From: DASPFV01 sp035620975
GTDB lineage: Bacteria > Acidobacteriota > Vicinamibacteria > Vicinamibacterales > 2-12-FULL-66-21
Assembly: GCA_035620975.1 (NCBI GenBank)
Contig: DASPFV010000114.1
Coordinates: 1 to 12,190, forward strand
Reading direction: 5' to 3'
DNA: 12,190 nucleotides
Shown: positions 1 through 6,616 of the stretch, piece by piece
Layout: each line of letters begins with the position of its first letter
How positions within the stretch are numbered: the first letter of the stretch is position 1
Made by a program: the position numbers and the translations under genes
The notes under the pieces: model-generated
Databases searched by the model: none
The model's input: the letters and a program-made list of their open reading frames with translations, nothing else
Told to the model about the DNA's origin: nothing

Positions 1-1
1 C

Positions 2-1027
2 GATCGCAACGGCAGCGACGAGCGCGCACGGCAGTTCTTCCGATCGACCCTCGAACGGATGCAGGCCCTGCCCGGCGTCCGTGCCGTGGGCGCCGTATCG
101 GCGATGCCGTTCATCAGCGCCAACATCGACATCCGCAGCGAGCTCGAGGTGGTCGGCCGCAGCAGCGGACCGGCCGGCGATCGGCGCGGCGTCTATCTCA
201 CCATCGCCACGCCGGGCTATTTCGACGCGATGTCCGTCCGCCTGCGGGAGGGACGGCGCCTCTCGGACCAGGACGACGAGCGCAGCGCGCCAGTGGCCGT
301 GATCAGCGAGGCGCTGCGCCGGCGCGAGTGGCCGGCCGGCAGCCCGCTCGGGGAGCGGCTGCGCCTGCAGTGGCAGGGGCAGCCCATCGAAGTGGAGGTC
401 GTTGGCGTCGTCAGCGAGATCCGGCACGACAGCCTCTCGGCCGCGCCGCGGCCCGAGGTGTTCGTCCCGCACGCCCAGGTGCCGTTCGCGTCGATGACGT
501 ACGTGTTACGGGGAGATGTGGATCCGGCCGGCCTCATCGAGGCCGCGCGGCACGAGGTGTGGGCCGTCGATCCCCTCCAGACGTTCTACGATACGGCCAG
601 TGTCGAGCGGCTGGTGGCGGCCTCCCTCGTCCGGCAGCGATTCAGCATGATGGTGATGTCCACGCTGGGCATCATCGCGCTGCTGCTGTGCGCCACAGGT
701 ATCTACGGGATCATCAGCTTCACGACCACTCAACGGACGCGCGAGATCGGCGTGCGGATGGCCCTCGGCGCCCGTCCGGCAGCCATCCAGCGGATGGTAA
801 TGGCAGAGGGCGCGCGTCTCATCGCGACGGGTCTGGCAGCAGGGGTGGCCGGGGCGATGGCGGGCTCACGTCTGCTCCGGTCGCTGCTCTTCGAAGTCCG
901 GCCCGGGGATCCTCTGACTTTCGTGACGGCCAGCACGCTGCTCGCGGTGGTGGGGCTGGTTGCGGTGTACCTCCCCGCCCGACGCGCCACGAAGATCGAT
1001 CCCCTCGTCGCGTTGCGTACTGATTGA
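2..1027 (+). CDS. ADOP-family ABC transporter permease, C-terminal part (5' truncated)
   Basis: The reading frame is open from base 2, so the gene starts outside the window and the internal ATG at 59 is not its start. About 341 residues are visible. They comprise the end of a MacB-type periplasmic core domain (motifs such as TPGYFDAM and VVGVVSEIRHDSL) and a terminal FtsX-like domain with about four membrane helices. That domain includes the cytoplasmic signature TQRTREIGVRMALGAR and the closing ARRATKIDPLVALR. Both features are typical of ADOP permeases, which resemble MacB but lack a fused ATPase. By family it would couple ATP hydrolysis by a separate ATPase to work on a substrate at the outer face of the inner membrane; the substrate is unknown. 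It converges on a second ADOP gene 114 bases away. The family call is strong; function beyond that is not visible. Confidence 0.93.
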   Translation, partial: DRNGSDERARQFFRSTLERMQALPGVRAVGAVSAMPFISANIDIRSELEVVGRSSGPAGDRRGVYLTIATPGYFDAMSVRLREGRRLSDQDDERSAPVAVISEALRRREWPAGSPLGERLRLQWQGQPIEVEVVGVVSEIRHDSLSAAPRPEVFVPHAQVPFASMTYVLRGDVDPAGLIEAARHEVWAVDPLQTFYDTASVERLVAASLVRQRFSMMVMSTLGIIALLLCATGIYGIISFTTTQRTREIGVRMALGARPAAIQRMVMAEGARLIATGLAAGVAGAMAGSRLLRSLLFEVRPGDPLTFVTASTLLAVVGLVAVYLPARRATKIDPLVALRTD

Positions 1028-1141
1028 GTCCTGCCTGTCGTAATTACGGTGGCATTCGGCCGGCGATGCATCCCGCCCCGCGGCGTTGCTCGTCGGTCAA
1101 ATAAGAAAGCGGTTCCGGATTCGAGGTTCGGGACCCGAGGT
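1028..1141. other. Convergent intergenic gap between two ADOP permease genes
   Basis: These 114 bases separate the 3' ends of two tail-to-tail permease genes. They contain a perfect 10-base palindrome and a heptamer tandem repeat, listed separately. I see no stem followed by a T-run, so there is no convincing intrinsic terminator for either gene. Confidence 0.6.
1039..1048. repeat. Perfect 10-base palindrome CGTAATTACG
   Basis: CGTAATTACG lies 11 bases after the stop of the plus-strand permease and has an AT-rich centre in a GC-rich context. It could form only a very short stem and has no T-run, so it is a poor terminator. It could equally be a protein-binding site or chance. No function is claimed. 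Confidence 0.35.
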
Positions 1142-1145
1142 TCAA
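1111..1145. repeat. Degenerate 7-base tandem repeat, five units
   Basis: Five consecutive heptamers fit the pattern G-R-Y-Y-C-R-R: GGTTCCG, GATTCGA, GGTTCGG, GACCCGA and GGTTCAA (last base positions relaxed). The array begins in the convergent gap and its last unit covers the TGA stop (1142-1144) of the minus-strand permease. Strand slippage could lengthen or shorten it. No other copy was noticed in the window. Confidence 0.6.
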
Positions 1146-3805
1146 CTCGCGCGCAGCGCCACCAGGGGATCGACCGACGCGGCGCGGCGGGCGGGGACGA
1201 CACAGGCGAGCGCGGCCGCGGCCACCAGGACCATCGAGACGGCGGCGAACGTGACGGCATCCGTGGGCTCGACACCGAAGAGCAGAGTCGAGAGCAGGCG
1301 CGTGAGCACGAGCGCGCCGGCGAGCCCGATCGCCAGCCCGACCAGCACGAGCTGCAGGCCCTGACCGAGCACCATCCTCAGGACTTCTCCCCGGCGGGCG
1401 CCGAGCGCCATCCGCACGCCGAACTCCCGGGTTCGCTGGTTCACCGAGAACGCGACGACTCCGGCAATGCCGGTTGCCGTGATGACGAGCGCCAGCAGCC
1501 CGAACAGGCCCAGCAGCATCGCGGTGAGCCGGCGCTGTTCGAGCGATTCCGAGCGCACCTCGGCGAGCGTCCGGAAGTTGTCGACGGGCTGGTCCGGATC
1601 GACGTCCCGCACGACGGCGCGAATCTGCCGTTCCATGACGCCGGGGTCCACGGCGGATCGCACGAGCCAGGTCGTCGAGAGCTGCTGGCCGGTGAGCAGC
1701 GGGACATAGATCTCGTCTCGGGATGGCTCGTCGAGCTGCTGGCGCGTGTCCGCGACCACGCCCACGACCTTCGCCCAGGCACGGCTGTTGGCCGTGCTGA
1801 GGCGTCGCCCCACCGGATCCTCGTGGGGCCAGTAGTGCCGTGCCATTGTCTGGTTGACGATGACCGCGAACTCCTCGACAGGATCCGCGCCCGCCGGCCC
1901 GTAGAATGACCGGTCGCTTCGATTGAACGTGCGGCCCGAGAGGAGGCGCTGACCGATCGTCGCGAAGTAGTCGGGCGTGGCCAGGCGCGCGTCGACCAGG
2001 GGCCTCTCGAGGTCCGCTGAAAACCGGCGCCCCTCGATCTGGACGGGCTGCGAGAACGGTCCGCGGTCGTTCAGCGGGAAGGTCGCGCCCGCGCCGACCG
2101 TGATCACGCCGGGCTCGTGCCGCAGGCGCTCCTCGAGCTGCTGCCAGAAGGCGGCCCGCGTCCCGGGGGGATACTTCGTGAAGTTCAGGTCGATCCGCAT
2201 GGTCAGGATGCTGTCGGTCCGGAAGCCGGGATCGACCTGGTGGAGCTTGATCAGGCTGCGAACTGTCAGCCCGGCGCCGATGAGGAGCATGAACGACGCC
2301 GCGATCTGGACGACGATGAGCGTGTGACGCACCCCCGGCCGGCTCTGGATGATGCGTGCTCCATCTTTGAGGTTGCCCGCCTGGTCGCCCCGTGCAGCCA
2401 GGGCGGGAAACGCGCCGAAGACCAGTCCTGTGGCGGCGGACACGGCCAGCGTGTAGAGGAGCACGGTCGTGTCGATCTGGATCTCGGCCGCCCGGGTCGT
2501 GAACCGCTCGGCGAACGCGACCAGCATCTGCATGCCGAAGCGCGCTACGGCCAGACCTGCGAGGCCGCCGAGCACCGACAGCAGTGCACTCTCGGTGAGG
2601 AGCTGGCGCGCCAGCCGCGCCCGGCCCGCTCCGAGCACCGAACGGACGGAGAACTCCTGCTGACGGCGGGCGTGCCGCGCCAGCATCAGGTTGGCGACGC
2701 TCGCGCAGACGATCAGCAGCACGAATCCCGCCGTCCCCAGGAGCACGGTGAGCGTGGTGCCGAACTCACGCGTCAGCTCATCGCGCAGGGCGACGGCCCG
2801 CGCGCCATACCCGATGGACGGCGGATAGGCGCCGGGGTAGTCCTTCTGCAGGCTCGCCGCCACGATCGCGAGATCCGAGTCGGCCTTGTCCAGGCTGACG
2901 CCGTCGCGCAGCCGGGCGAACGCCGTCATCATGCGGGCGTTCCGGCTGCCAATCGTCTGTGGGTCCGACCGGAAGGGGCAGGCCGACGTCGGCATGTACA
3001 CGTCGACCTCGAGCGGGTACTGAGGGATTGGCGGCAGGACGCCGATCACCTGATGCGGACGATCGTTCATCTGGAACACGCGGCCGACGACCGACGGATC
3101 CGTCCCGAACGCCCGCGTCCAGTACCGATGGCTCAACACCAGCACGGCGTCCGCGCCGTGAGCGTCGTCCCCTTCGACGAACGTCCGCCCGTGGAGCGCC
3201 TGCACGCCGAGCACGTCGAAGAACCGGGCCGAGACCACGCCGGTGGAGAGCCGCTCGGGTTCCCGGCGGCCAAGGAGGATGAACCACATGCTGTGGAACT
3301 CCACCACGTCCTCGAGGCTGCGGCTGCGCGTGCGGTAGTCGAGGATCTCCTTGTACGAGAACCCCATGTCGTCCACGTCGAGCCGCGAGGCCTGCTGCTG
3401 GAGCACGACGAGCTCCTGGCCGTCGGCGTAGGGGAGCGGCCGCAGCAGGACGCCGTTCACCACGCTGAACACGGCCGTGTTCGCGCCGATCCCGAGGGCC
3501 ATCGTCAGCATCACGACACCGGCGAACCCCGGCGATTTGCGGATTCCCCGGGCGCCGTAGCGCAGGTCCTGCGCAACCGCCTCCGTCATTCGCGACAGCC
3601 AGGTGTCGCGCACCTGATCCTTGACGAGGTCCACGGGACCGAACGTCCTCAGGGCAGCCCGCCACGCCTCGTCACGGGACATCCCCGCGCGAACGTTCTG
3701 CTCCGTCAGCATCTCGAGATGGAAGCGCAGCTCGGCGTCGAGCTCGCGCTCGTGCCGATCGCGCCTGAGGAGCGGGCGGAGCCGCGTTCGGAGCAGGCGG
3801 AACAT
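1142..3805 (-). CDS. ADOP-family ABC transporter permease, full length (887 aa)
   Basis: This is a complete acidobacterial duplicated orphan permease. Residues 1-80 form the cytoplasmic prefix typical of the family (RHERELDAELRFHLE, then SRDEAWRAALRTFG). A membrane segment follows at about 92-115 (ALGIGANTAVFSVVNGVLL, LRPLPY), then a MacB-type periplasmic core, a first FtsX domain near 345-440, a second periplasmic core, and a terminal FtsX domain carrying NQRTREFGVRMALGAR and ending DPLVALRAS. Length fits the family (about 800-890 aa). The start is supported by a minus-strand GGGAGG (3812-3817) six bases before the ATG. It lies 147 bases downstream of a PadR regulator on the same strand and is probably co-transcribed with it, so it should be induced when PadR leaves its operator. 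No ATPase gene is nearby. Family call is firm; substrate unknown. Confidence 0.96.
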   Translation of the reverse strand: MFRLLRTRLRPLLRRDRHERELDAELRFHLEMLTEQNVRAGMSRDEAWRAALRTFGPVDLVKDQVRDTWLSRMTEAVAQDLRYGARGIRKSPGFAGVVMLTMALGIGANTAVFSVVNGVLLRPLPYADGQELVVLQQQASRLDVDDMGFSYKEILDYRTRSRSLEDVVEFHSMWFILLGRREPERLSTGVVSARFFDVLGVQALHGRTFVEGDDAHGADAVLVLSHRYWTRAFGTDPSVVGRVFQMNDRPHQVIGVLPPIPQYPLEVDVYMPTSACPFRSDPQTIGSRNARMMTAFARLRDGVSLDKADSDLAIVAASLQKDYPGAYPPSIGYGARAVALRDELTREFGTTLTVLLGTAGFVLLIVCASVANLMLARHARRQQEFSVRSVLGAGRARLARQLLTESALLSVLGGLAGLAVARFGMQMLVAFAERFTTRAAEIQIDTTVLLYTLAVSAATGLVFGAFPALAARGDQAGNLKDGARIIQSRPGVRHTLIVVQIAASFMLLIGAGLTVRSLIKLHQVDPGFRTDSILTMRIDLNFTKYPPGTRAAFWQQLEERLRHEPGVITVGAGATFPLNDRGPFSQPVQIEGRRFSADLERPLVDARLATPDYFATIGQRLLSGRTFNRSDRSFYGPAGADPVEEFAVIVNQTMARHYWPHEDPVGRRLSTANSRAWAKVVGVVADTRQQLDEPSRDEIYVPLLTGQQLSTTWLVRSAVDPGVMERQIRAVVRDVDPDQPVDNFRTLAEVRSESLEQRRLTAMLLGLFGLLALVITATGIAGVVAFSVNQRTREFGVRMALGARRGEVLRMVLGQGLQLVLVGLAIGLAGALVLTRLLSTLLFGVEPTDAVTFAAVSMVLVAAAALACVVPARRAASVDPLVALRAS

Positions 3806-3811
3806 GTGAGG

Positions 3812-3817
3812 CCTCCC
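3812..3817 (-). promoter_or_regulatory. Ribosome binding site of the ADOP permease
   Basis: Read on the minus strand this is GGGAGG, six bases before the ATG at 3805. It is one of the few clear Shine-Dalgarno sequences in the window and fixes the permease start. Confidence 0.7.
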
Positions 3818-3952
3818 GACGGTCTAGCCCGTACCCGTCATGATTTCAGGGTCGAGGAGGTCCGCCCGCGCGAGAGCACTCCCGGTGCAGGCTGCGCCCG
3901 CGTCAGACGCCAAAACGGCCGGGGCGACTGCGTGGGCTGCGGCCACTGGCAA

Positions 3953-4282
3953 TCACGAGCCGGCGAGCACGCGCGCGACGGCGCCGGAGAGGCGTTCCCA
4001 GTTGCGCGTCTCCTCCGCGAGCTGTCTGCGGCCGGCGCGCGTCAGCTGGTAGAAGCGCGCCTGGCGATTGTTCTCGGAGCTCCCCCACTCGGCCTCGATG
4101 AGGCCCTGCTGTTCTAGGCGGTGCAACGCGGGGTACAACGATCCCTGGTTCACCTGCAGGACGTCCCCGGAAACAGCCTGGATCGACTGCGATATCCCCC
4201 AGCCGTGTCGGGGACCGCCCGCGAGCGTACGCAGAATGAGCAGATCCAGGGTGCCCTGGAGCAGATCCGACCTGGGGGGCAT
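3953..4282 (-). CDS. PadR-family transcriptional regulator (109 aa)
   Basis: This is a small winged-helix DNA-binding protein of the PadR family. The opening SDLLQGTLDLLILRTLAGGPRHG and the wing region QVNQGSLYPALHRLEQQGLIEAEW are hallmark PadR sequences, followed by YQLTRAGRRQL and a short C-terminal helix for dimerisation (the short, PadR-s2-like form). In Acidobacteriota such regulators commonly precede ADOP permeases, as here. I chose the ATG at 4282 over the adjacent GTG at 4285, because the AGGAGG at 4292-4287 is four bases from the ATG but only one from the GTG. A sigma-70-like promoter and a palindrome that should be its own operator lie immediately upstream, suggesting autorepression together with the permease gene. 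The inducer is not evident. Confidence 0.95.
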   Translation of the reverse strand: MPPRSDLLQGTLDLLILRTLAGGPRHGWGISQSIQAVSGDVLQVNQGSLYPALHRLEQQGLIEAEWGSSENNRQARFYQLTRAGRRQLAEETRNWERLSGAVARVLAGS

Positions 4283-4286
4283 CACG

Positions 4287-4292
4287 CCTCCT
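4287..4292 (-). promoter_or_regulatory. Ribosome binding site of padR
   Basis: Read on the minus strand this is AGGAGG, four bases before the ATG at 4282. Its outermost base is shared with the palindrome at 4292-4306, so a bound repressor would also crowd the ribosome site at the DNA level. Confidence 0.7.
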
Positions 4293-4306
4293 GTAGATAT
4301 CCTACA
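4292..4306. promoter_or_regulatory. Candidate PadR operator (TGTAG-N5-CTACA)
   Basis: The sequence TGTAGATATCCTACA has perfect 5-base arms around a 5-base centre and is strongly AT-rich for this genome. It sits just downstream of the -10 box of the padR promoter, covering the expected transcription start and reaching the ribosome site. PadR dimers typically bind palindromes of this size at their own promoters. Binding itself is inferred from position and symmetry. Confidence 0.65.
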
Positions 4307-4311
4307 AAGGG

Positions 4312-4340
4312 AGCATACGGACGGGCCTGTGGAGAGTCAA
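4312..4340 (-). promoter_or_regulatory. Sigma-70-like promoter of padR-ADOP
   Basis: On the minus strand, TTGACT (4340-4335, 5 of 6 matches to the -35 consensus) is separated by exactly 17 bases from TATGCT (4317-4312, 4 of 6 matches to the -10). Transcription would start near 4305, inside the palindrome at 4292-4306. It lies in the 111-base gap after the LolA-like gene, so padR and the permease form their own unit. Confidence 0.65.
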
Positions 4341-4393
4341 GTGGAAGGCCGCGGGCGGGGCGCAGGAATGCCGGCTGATGCGAGCGCGCCGGA

Positions 4394-5152
4394 TCAGCGC
4401 GCGCCGGTCGCCGAGGCGATGCGCCGCGCACTGGAGCTGACCGGCCGGCCGTTGATGGATTCGTACTCGTATCGGACCATCATCCGCGACAGGCCGGCGA
4501 ACTTCACCCTGGCAATCGATTCCGTCGAAATCGGGACGCGCACGCCGTCGACTGTCGCGAACTCCCGGATCACGTTCACGAGGCTCGTCCAGAACGAGGG
4601 ATTCCTGGCCAGCCGGCCCTCGACGCGCAGCAGCTCCGTGCCCGACGGATTGAGGACCATCCGGCCGTCGACGAGCAGGACGTCCTTGCGCCGGGGCTTC
4701 ATCAGGACGTGACGCAGCCCGGTCGACGAGGGCGCGGCCTCCTGGAACTGGTAGTTGTCGGTCGTGAGCGCCGCCCGGCGCGCGCCTCCGGCGGCGATGA
4801 GCTCGCGCTCGCGCTCGAGCACACGCTTCAGAACCCGGGTGCGTACGTATTCCGATCCGCGCTCGCTGAGGATCTGGTAGCGGAAGCCCGACGGGTCGAG
4901 CTCGGTCCACACGTCCATCCAGGCTTCCTGGTCGAGCTTGTCGTTGGCGGCGTGCATGCGCCGGAGGCCCCGGTACTCCTTGAGCTCGGCGCTGTCGAGA
5001 GATGCGAGGGCGTCAGGCTTGTCCGCCGCGGGAATCTGTCCCTGGCCAATGACCGGCATCAGGCTCATCAGCAGGGCGAGGCCGCACGCGGCTCCGCCCC
5101 CTGCTGCGCTGAACCGTCCCGATGCCGTGGCGGCGACTCGAGGCACCGACAT
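4394..5152 (-). CDS. Exported protein of unknown function with a LolA/RseB-like C-terminal region
   Basis: The 252-residue product has a probable signal peptide: an unusually long N-region, a hydrophobic stretch at about 21-36 (GLALLMSLMPVIG), and cleavage near residues 38-42. Residues 55-130 are helical and charged (KEYRGLRRMHAANDKLD, EAWMDVWTELD, GSEYVRTRVLKRVLERERELI). Residues 131-238 look like a beta-rich lipoprotein-carrier fold (DNYQFQ, LLVDGRMVLNPSGTELLRVEG, VDGVRVPISTESIARVKFAG), of the kind seen in LolA and RseB, which bind lipid or lipid anchors in the periplasm. It follows a membrane glycosyltransferase by 39 bases on the same strand and is probably in one operon with it. No strong ribosome site precedes the ATG at 5152. 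The fold is inferred from pattern only; the molecular role is unknown. Confidence 0.75.
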   Translation of the reverse strand: MSVPRVAATASGRFSAAGGGAACGLALLMSLMPVIGQGQIPAADKPDALASLDSAELKEYRGLRRMHAANDKLDQEAWMDVWTELDPSGFRYQILSERGSEYVRTRVLKRVLERERELIAAGGARRAALTTDNYQFQEAAPSSTGLRHVLMKPRRKDVLLVDGRMVLNPSGTELLRVEGRLARNPSFWTSLVNVIREFATVDGVRVPISTESIARVKFAGLSRMMVRYEYESINGRPVSSSARRIASATGAR

Positions 5153-5191
5153 GCTTCGCGTCTGTCACGCAAGAAACGTGCTCGGCGCGGC

Positions 5192-6505
5192 TCATGGGCG
5201 GCCGGAAGCCTGGGACGGCCGGCGCGTCCGCCACAGGACGGCCGCGGCTGCCGCGACGACGACGGTGTATTCCAGAATCAGGAGAAACGGGGGCACACTC
5301 CAGCGCCCACCTTGACGCGACAGCTCCCAGACGAAGTACGCGGGCAGCACGCTGAACGTCCAGGCCATCAGCGGCAGTGTCGGGACCGTGAACAGGAACG
5401 GCGTGAAATACAGGAGGTACCACGGATAGACGACTGGAGCGCAGGCGAGCGCAGCTGCCATCGGCCAGGCCCAGGCTGCCGGGTCGTCCGCCTCCAGGCG
5501 CAGGCGGGCCCAGAGAGCCACGGCCAGCCCGAGCGCGACGGCAGCCGCCGCGGCGCCCTGCGGCGTGAGTGCCGCCGCGAGCGCCTGGAAGATCGGACCG
5601 TTGAAGCGGATGTGCGCGACGACGTTGGGGACCGCCCCGAGCGGCATCCCGGTGCCGTCGGCAAAGGGAACGTACAGCATCGCCAGGAAGAGTGCACCGG
5701 TGAACAGGTCCCGGGGGCGTACCCGTCCCAGGAAGAGCGGCGCCAGCACAATCGGCAGCAGCTTCGTAGCGATCGCCAGCACGAACGCGATCGCTGCCAG
5801 GGCCGTTCGCCGCCGGACGAGCCAGTACGCCGCTGCCGCCGTCCAGAGCGCGCCGAGCGCATCGATGTGCCCGCTGTGAGAGATCTCCAGTACGACCAGC
5901 GGGTGCCAGGCATACGTCAGCACGAGCCAGGGGTTCCGCCCGGTGATCACGAGGAAGCGCCACAGGACGAGCACGGTCAGCAGGTCGCATCCGACCAGCG
6001 ACAGCTTCATCGCCGTCGTCGAGTCGTGAATGGTGACCACGAGGCGGAAGAACAGCTGCGCGGCGGGAGGATAGGGGGTCCGGGCCCGGCGGCTGGGCAT
6101 GGCCGCCGTCTCATCGGTGTGCGTGTGCGCCAGCGCAGGATCGGACGGCAGGACCCGGTACGGGTTGTGTCCCAGCTTCTGAACGCGCCCATCCCAGATG
6201 TACCGGACCATGTCGTTGTCGGCTCCCACGGGCGCGACGGTTGCGGGAATCCGGAAGGCCACGGCCAGGGCAATGGCGACGAGAAGCAGGCGGTCCGACC
6301 CTACCGCGTGCCAGACACGGGCGATCATCGCGACGAAGGCAATCGAGGTGACCGCCGTGGCCATGAAGAACGTCGCGGACCCGAGCGGGGCGCGTGTAAT
6401 GATGAGGATGCCAATCGCGACGAGGTACAGGCCTCCGGTGACTGCCAGAACCGTCGAAAGCGGGGTACGGGCGAGCGACCCCCGTGCGGCGGAGAGGAAG
6501 GGCAT
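5192..6505 (-). CDS. GT-C-type membrane glycosyltransferase (DUF2029/GT87 or MptB-like)
   Basis: The 437-residue product is an integral membrane protein with roughly ten or more helices. After two N-terminal helices comes an acidic loop, GADNDMVRYIWDGRV (residues 94-108), followed by LGHNPYR. This is the first-loop signature of glycosyltransferases that use polyprenol-phosphate sugars, where an Asp is the likely catalytic or metal-binding residue. RTPYPPAAQ (142-150) and HSGHIDALG (210-218) are further conserved loops of the DUF2029/alpha-mannosyltransferase group. It would transfer a sugar, perhaps mannose, to a glycan or lipid on the outer face of the inner membrane. No upstream in-frame start exists close by, and the ribosome site is weak. 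A perfect TATAAT on this strand lies at 6558-6553. The next gene, a LolA-like protein, starts 39 bases on. Class call is good; sugar and acceptor unknown. Confidence 0.85.
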   Translation of the reverse strand: MPFLSAARGSLARTPLSTVLAVTGGLYLVAIGILIITRAPLGSATFFMATAVTSIAFVAMIARVWHAVGSDRLLLVAIALAVAFRIPATVAPVGADNDMVRYIWDGRVQKLGHNPYRVLPSDPALAHTHTDETAAMPSRRARTPYPPAAQLFFRLVVTIHDSTTAMKLSLVGCDLLTVLVLWRFLVITGRNPWLVLTYAWHPLVVLEISHSGHIDALGALWTAAAAYWLVRRRTALAAIAFVLAIATKLLPIVLAPLFLGRVRPRDLFTGALFLAMLYVPFADGTGMPLGAVPNVVAHIRFNGPIFQALAAALTPQGAAAAAVALGLAVALWARLRLEADDPAAWAWPMAAALACAPVVYPWYLLYFTPFLFTVPTLPLMAWTFSVLPAYFVWELSRQGGRWSVPPFLLILEYTVVVAAAAAVLWRTRRPSQASGRP

Positions 6506-6616
6506 TCGTGACGCGAGGACGGAGCCGGGATGGCGCCGGGAACCGACGCCGGATTATACTGTGCCGCTTGCGCGGTCCCGGACGCGCGTCATGAATGCGT
6601 GGTCCCGCCGTTCCGA
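6506..6616. other. Divergent intergenic promoter region
   Basis: These 111 bases lie between the start codons of the divergently read glycosyltransferase and barrel genes. The only AT-rich island, GATTATACT near 6552-6560, carries -10-like boxes for both strands. Open frames crossing this region in other frames look like shadows. Confidence 0.7.
6553..6560. promoter_or_regulatory. Overlapping bidirectional -10 elements
   Basis: On the plus strand, TATACT (6555-6560) matches 5 of 6 positions of the -10 consensus and would start transcription near 6567, giving about a 50-base leader before the barrel gene. On the minus strand, TATAAT (6558-6553) is a perfect match and would start near 6546, giving about a 40-base leader before the glycosyltransferase gene. 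Convincing -35 boxes are missing on both sides; TGGCGC at 6531-6536 is a weak plus-strand candidate with an 18-base spacer. Confidence 0.5.

Noticed and set aside
2117..4117. 666-codon open frame on the plus strand opposite the ADOP permease and padR
   Set aside because: It spans two well-supported genes and their gap. Its translation is rich in R, G, H, E and P with no recognisable domain, as expected for the antisense of a high-GC coding strand.
4283..4285. GTG start for padR immediately before the ATG
   Set aside because: Only one base separates it from AGGAGG. The ATG next to it has a workable four-base spacing.
4709..6511. 600-codon open frame on the plus strand opposite the glycosyltransferase and LolA-like genes
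   Set aside because: It has a low-complexity, charged translation with no domain and runs across two real genes on the other strand, so it is a GC-driven shadow.
6530..6616. Longer N-terminus for the barrel gene (start at 6530)
   Set aside because: It would begin upstream of the predicted transcription start and would bury the signal peptide behind 29 unrelated residues.
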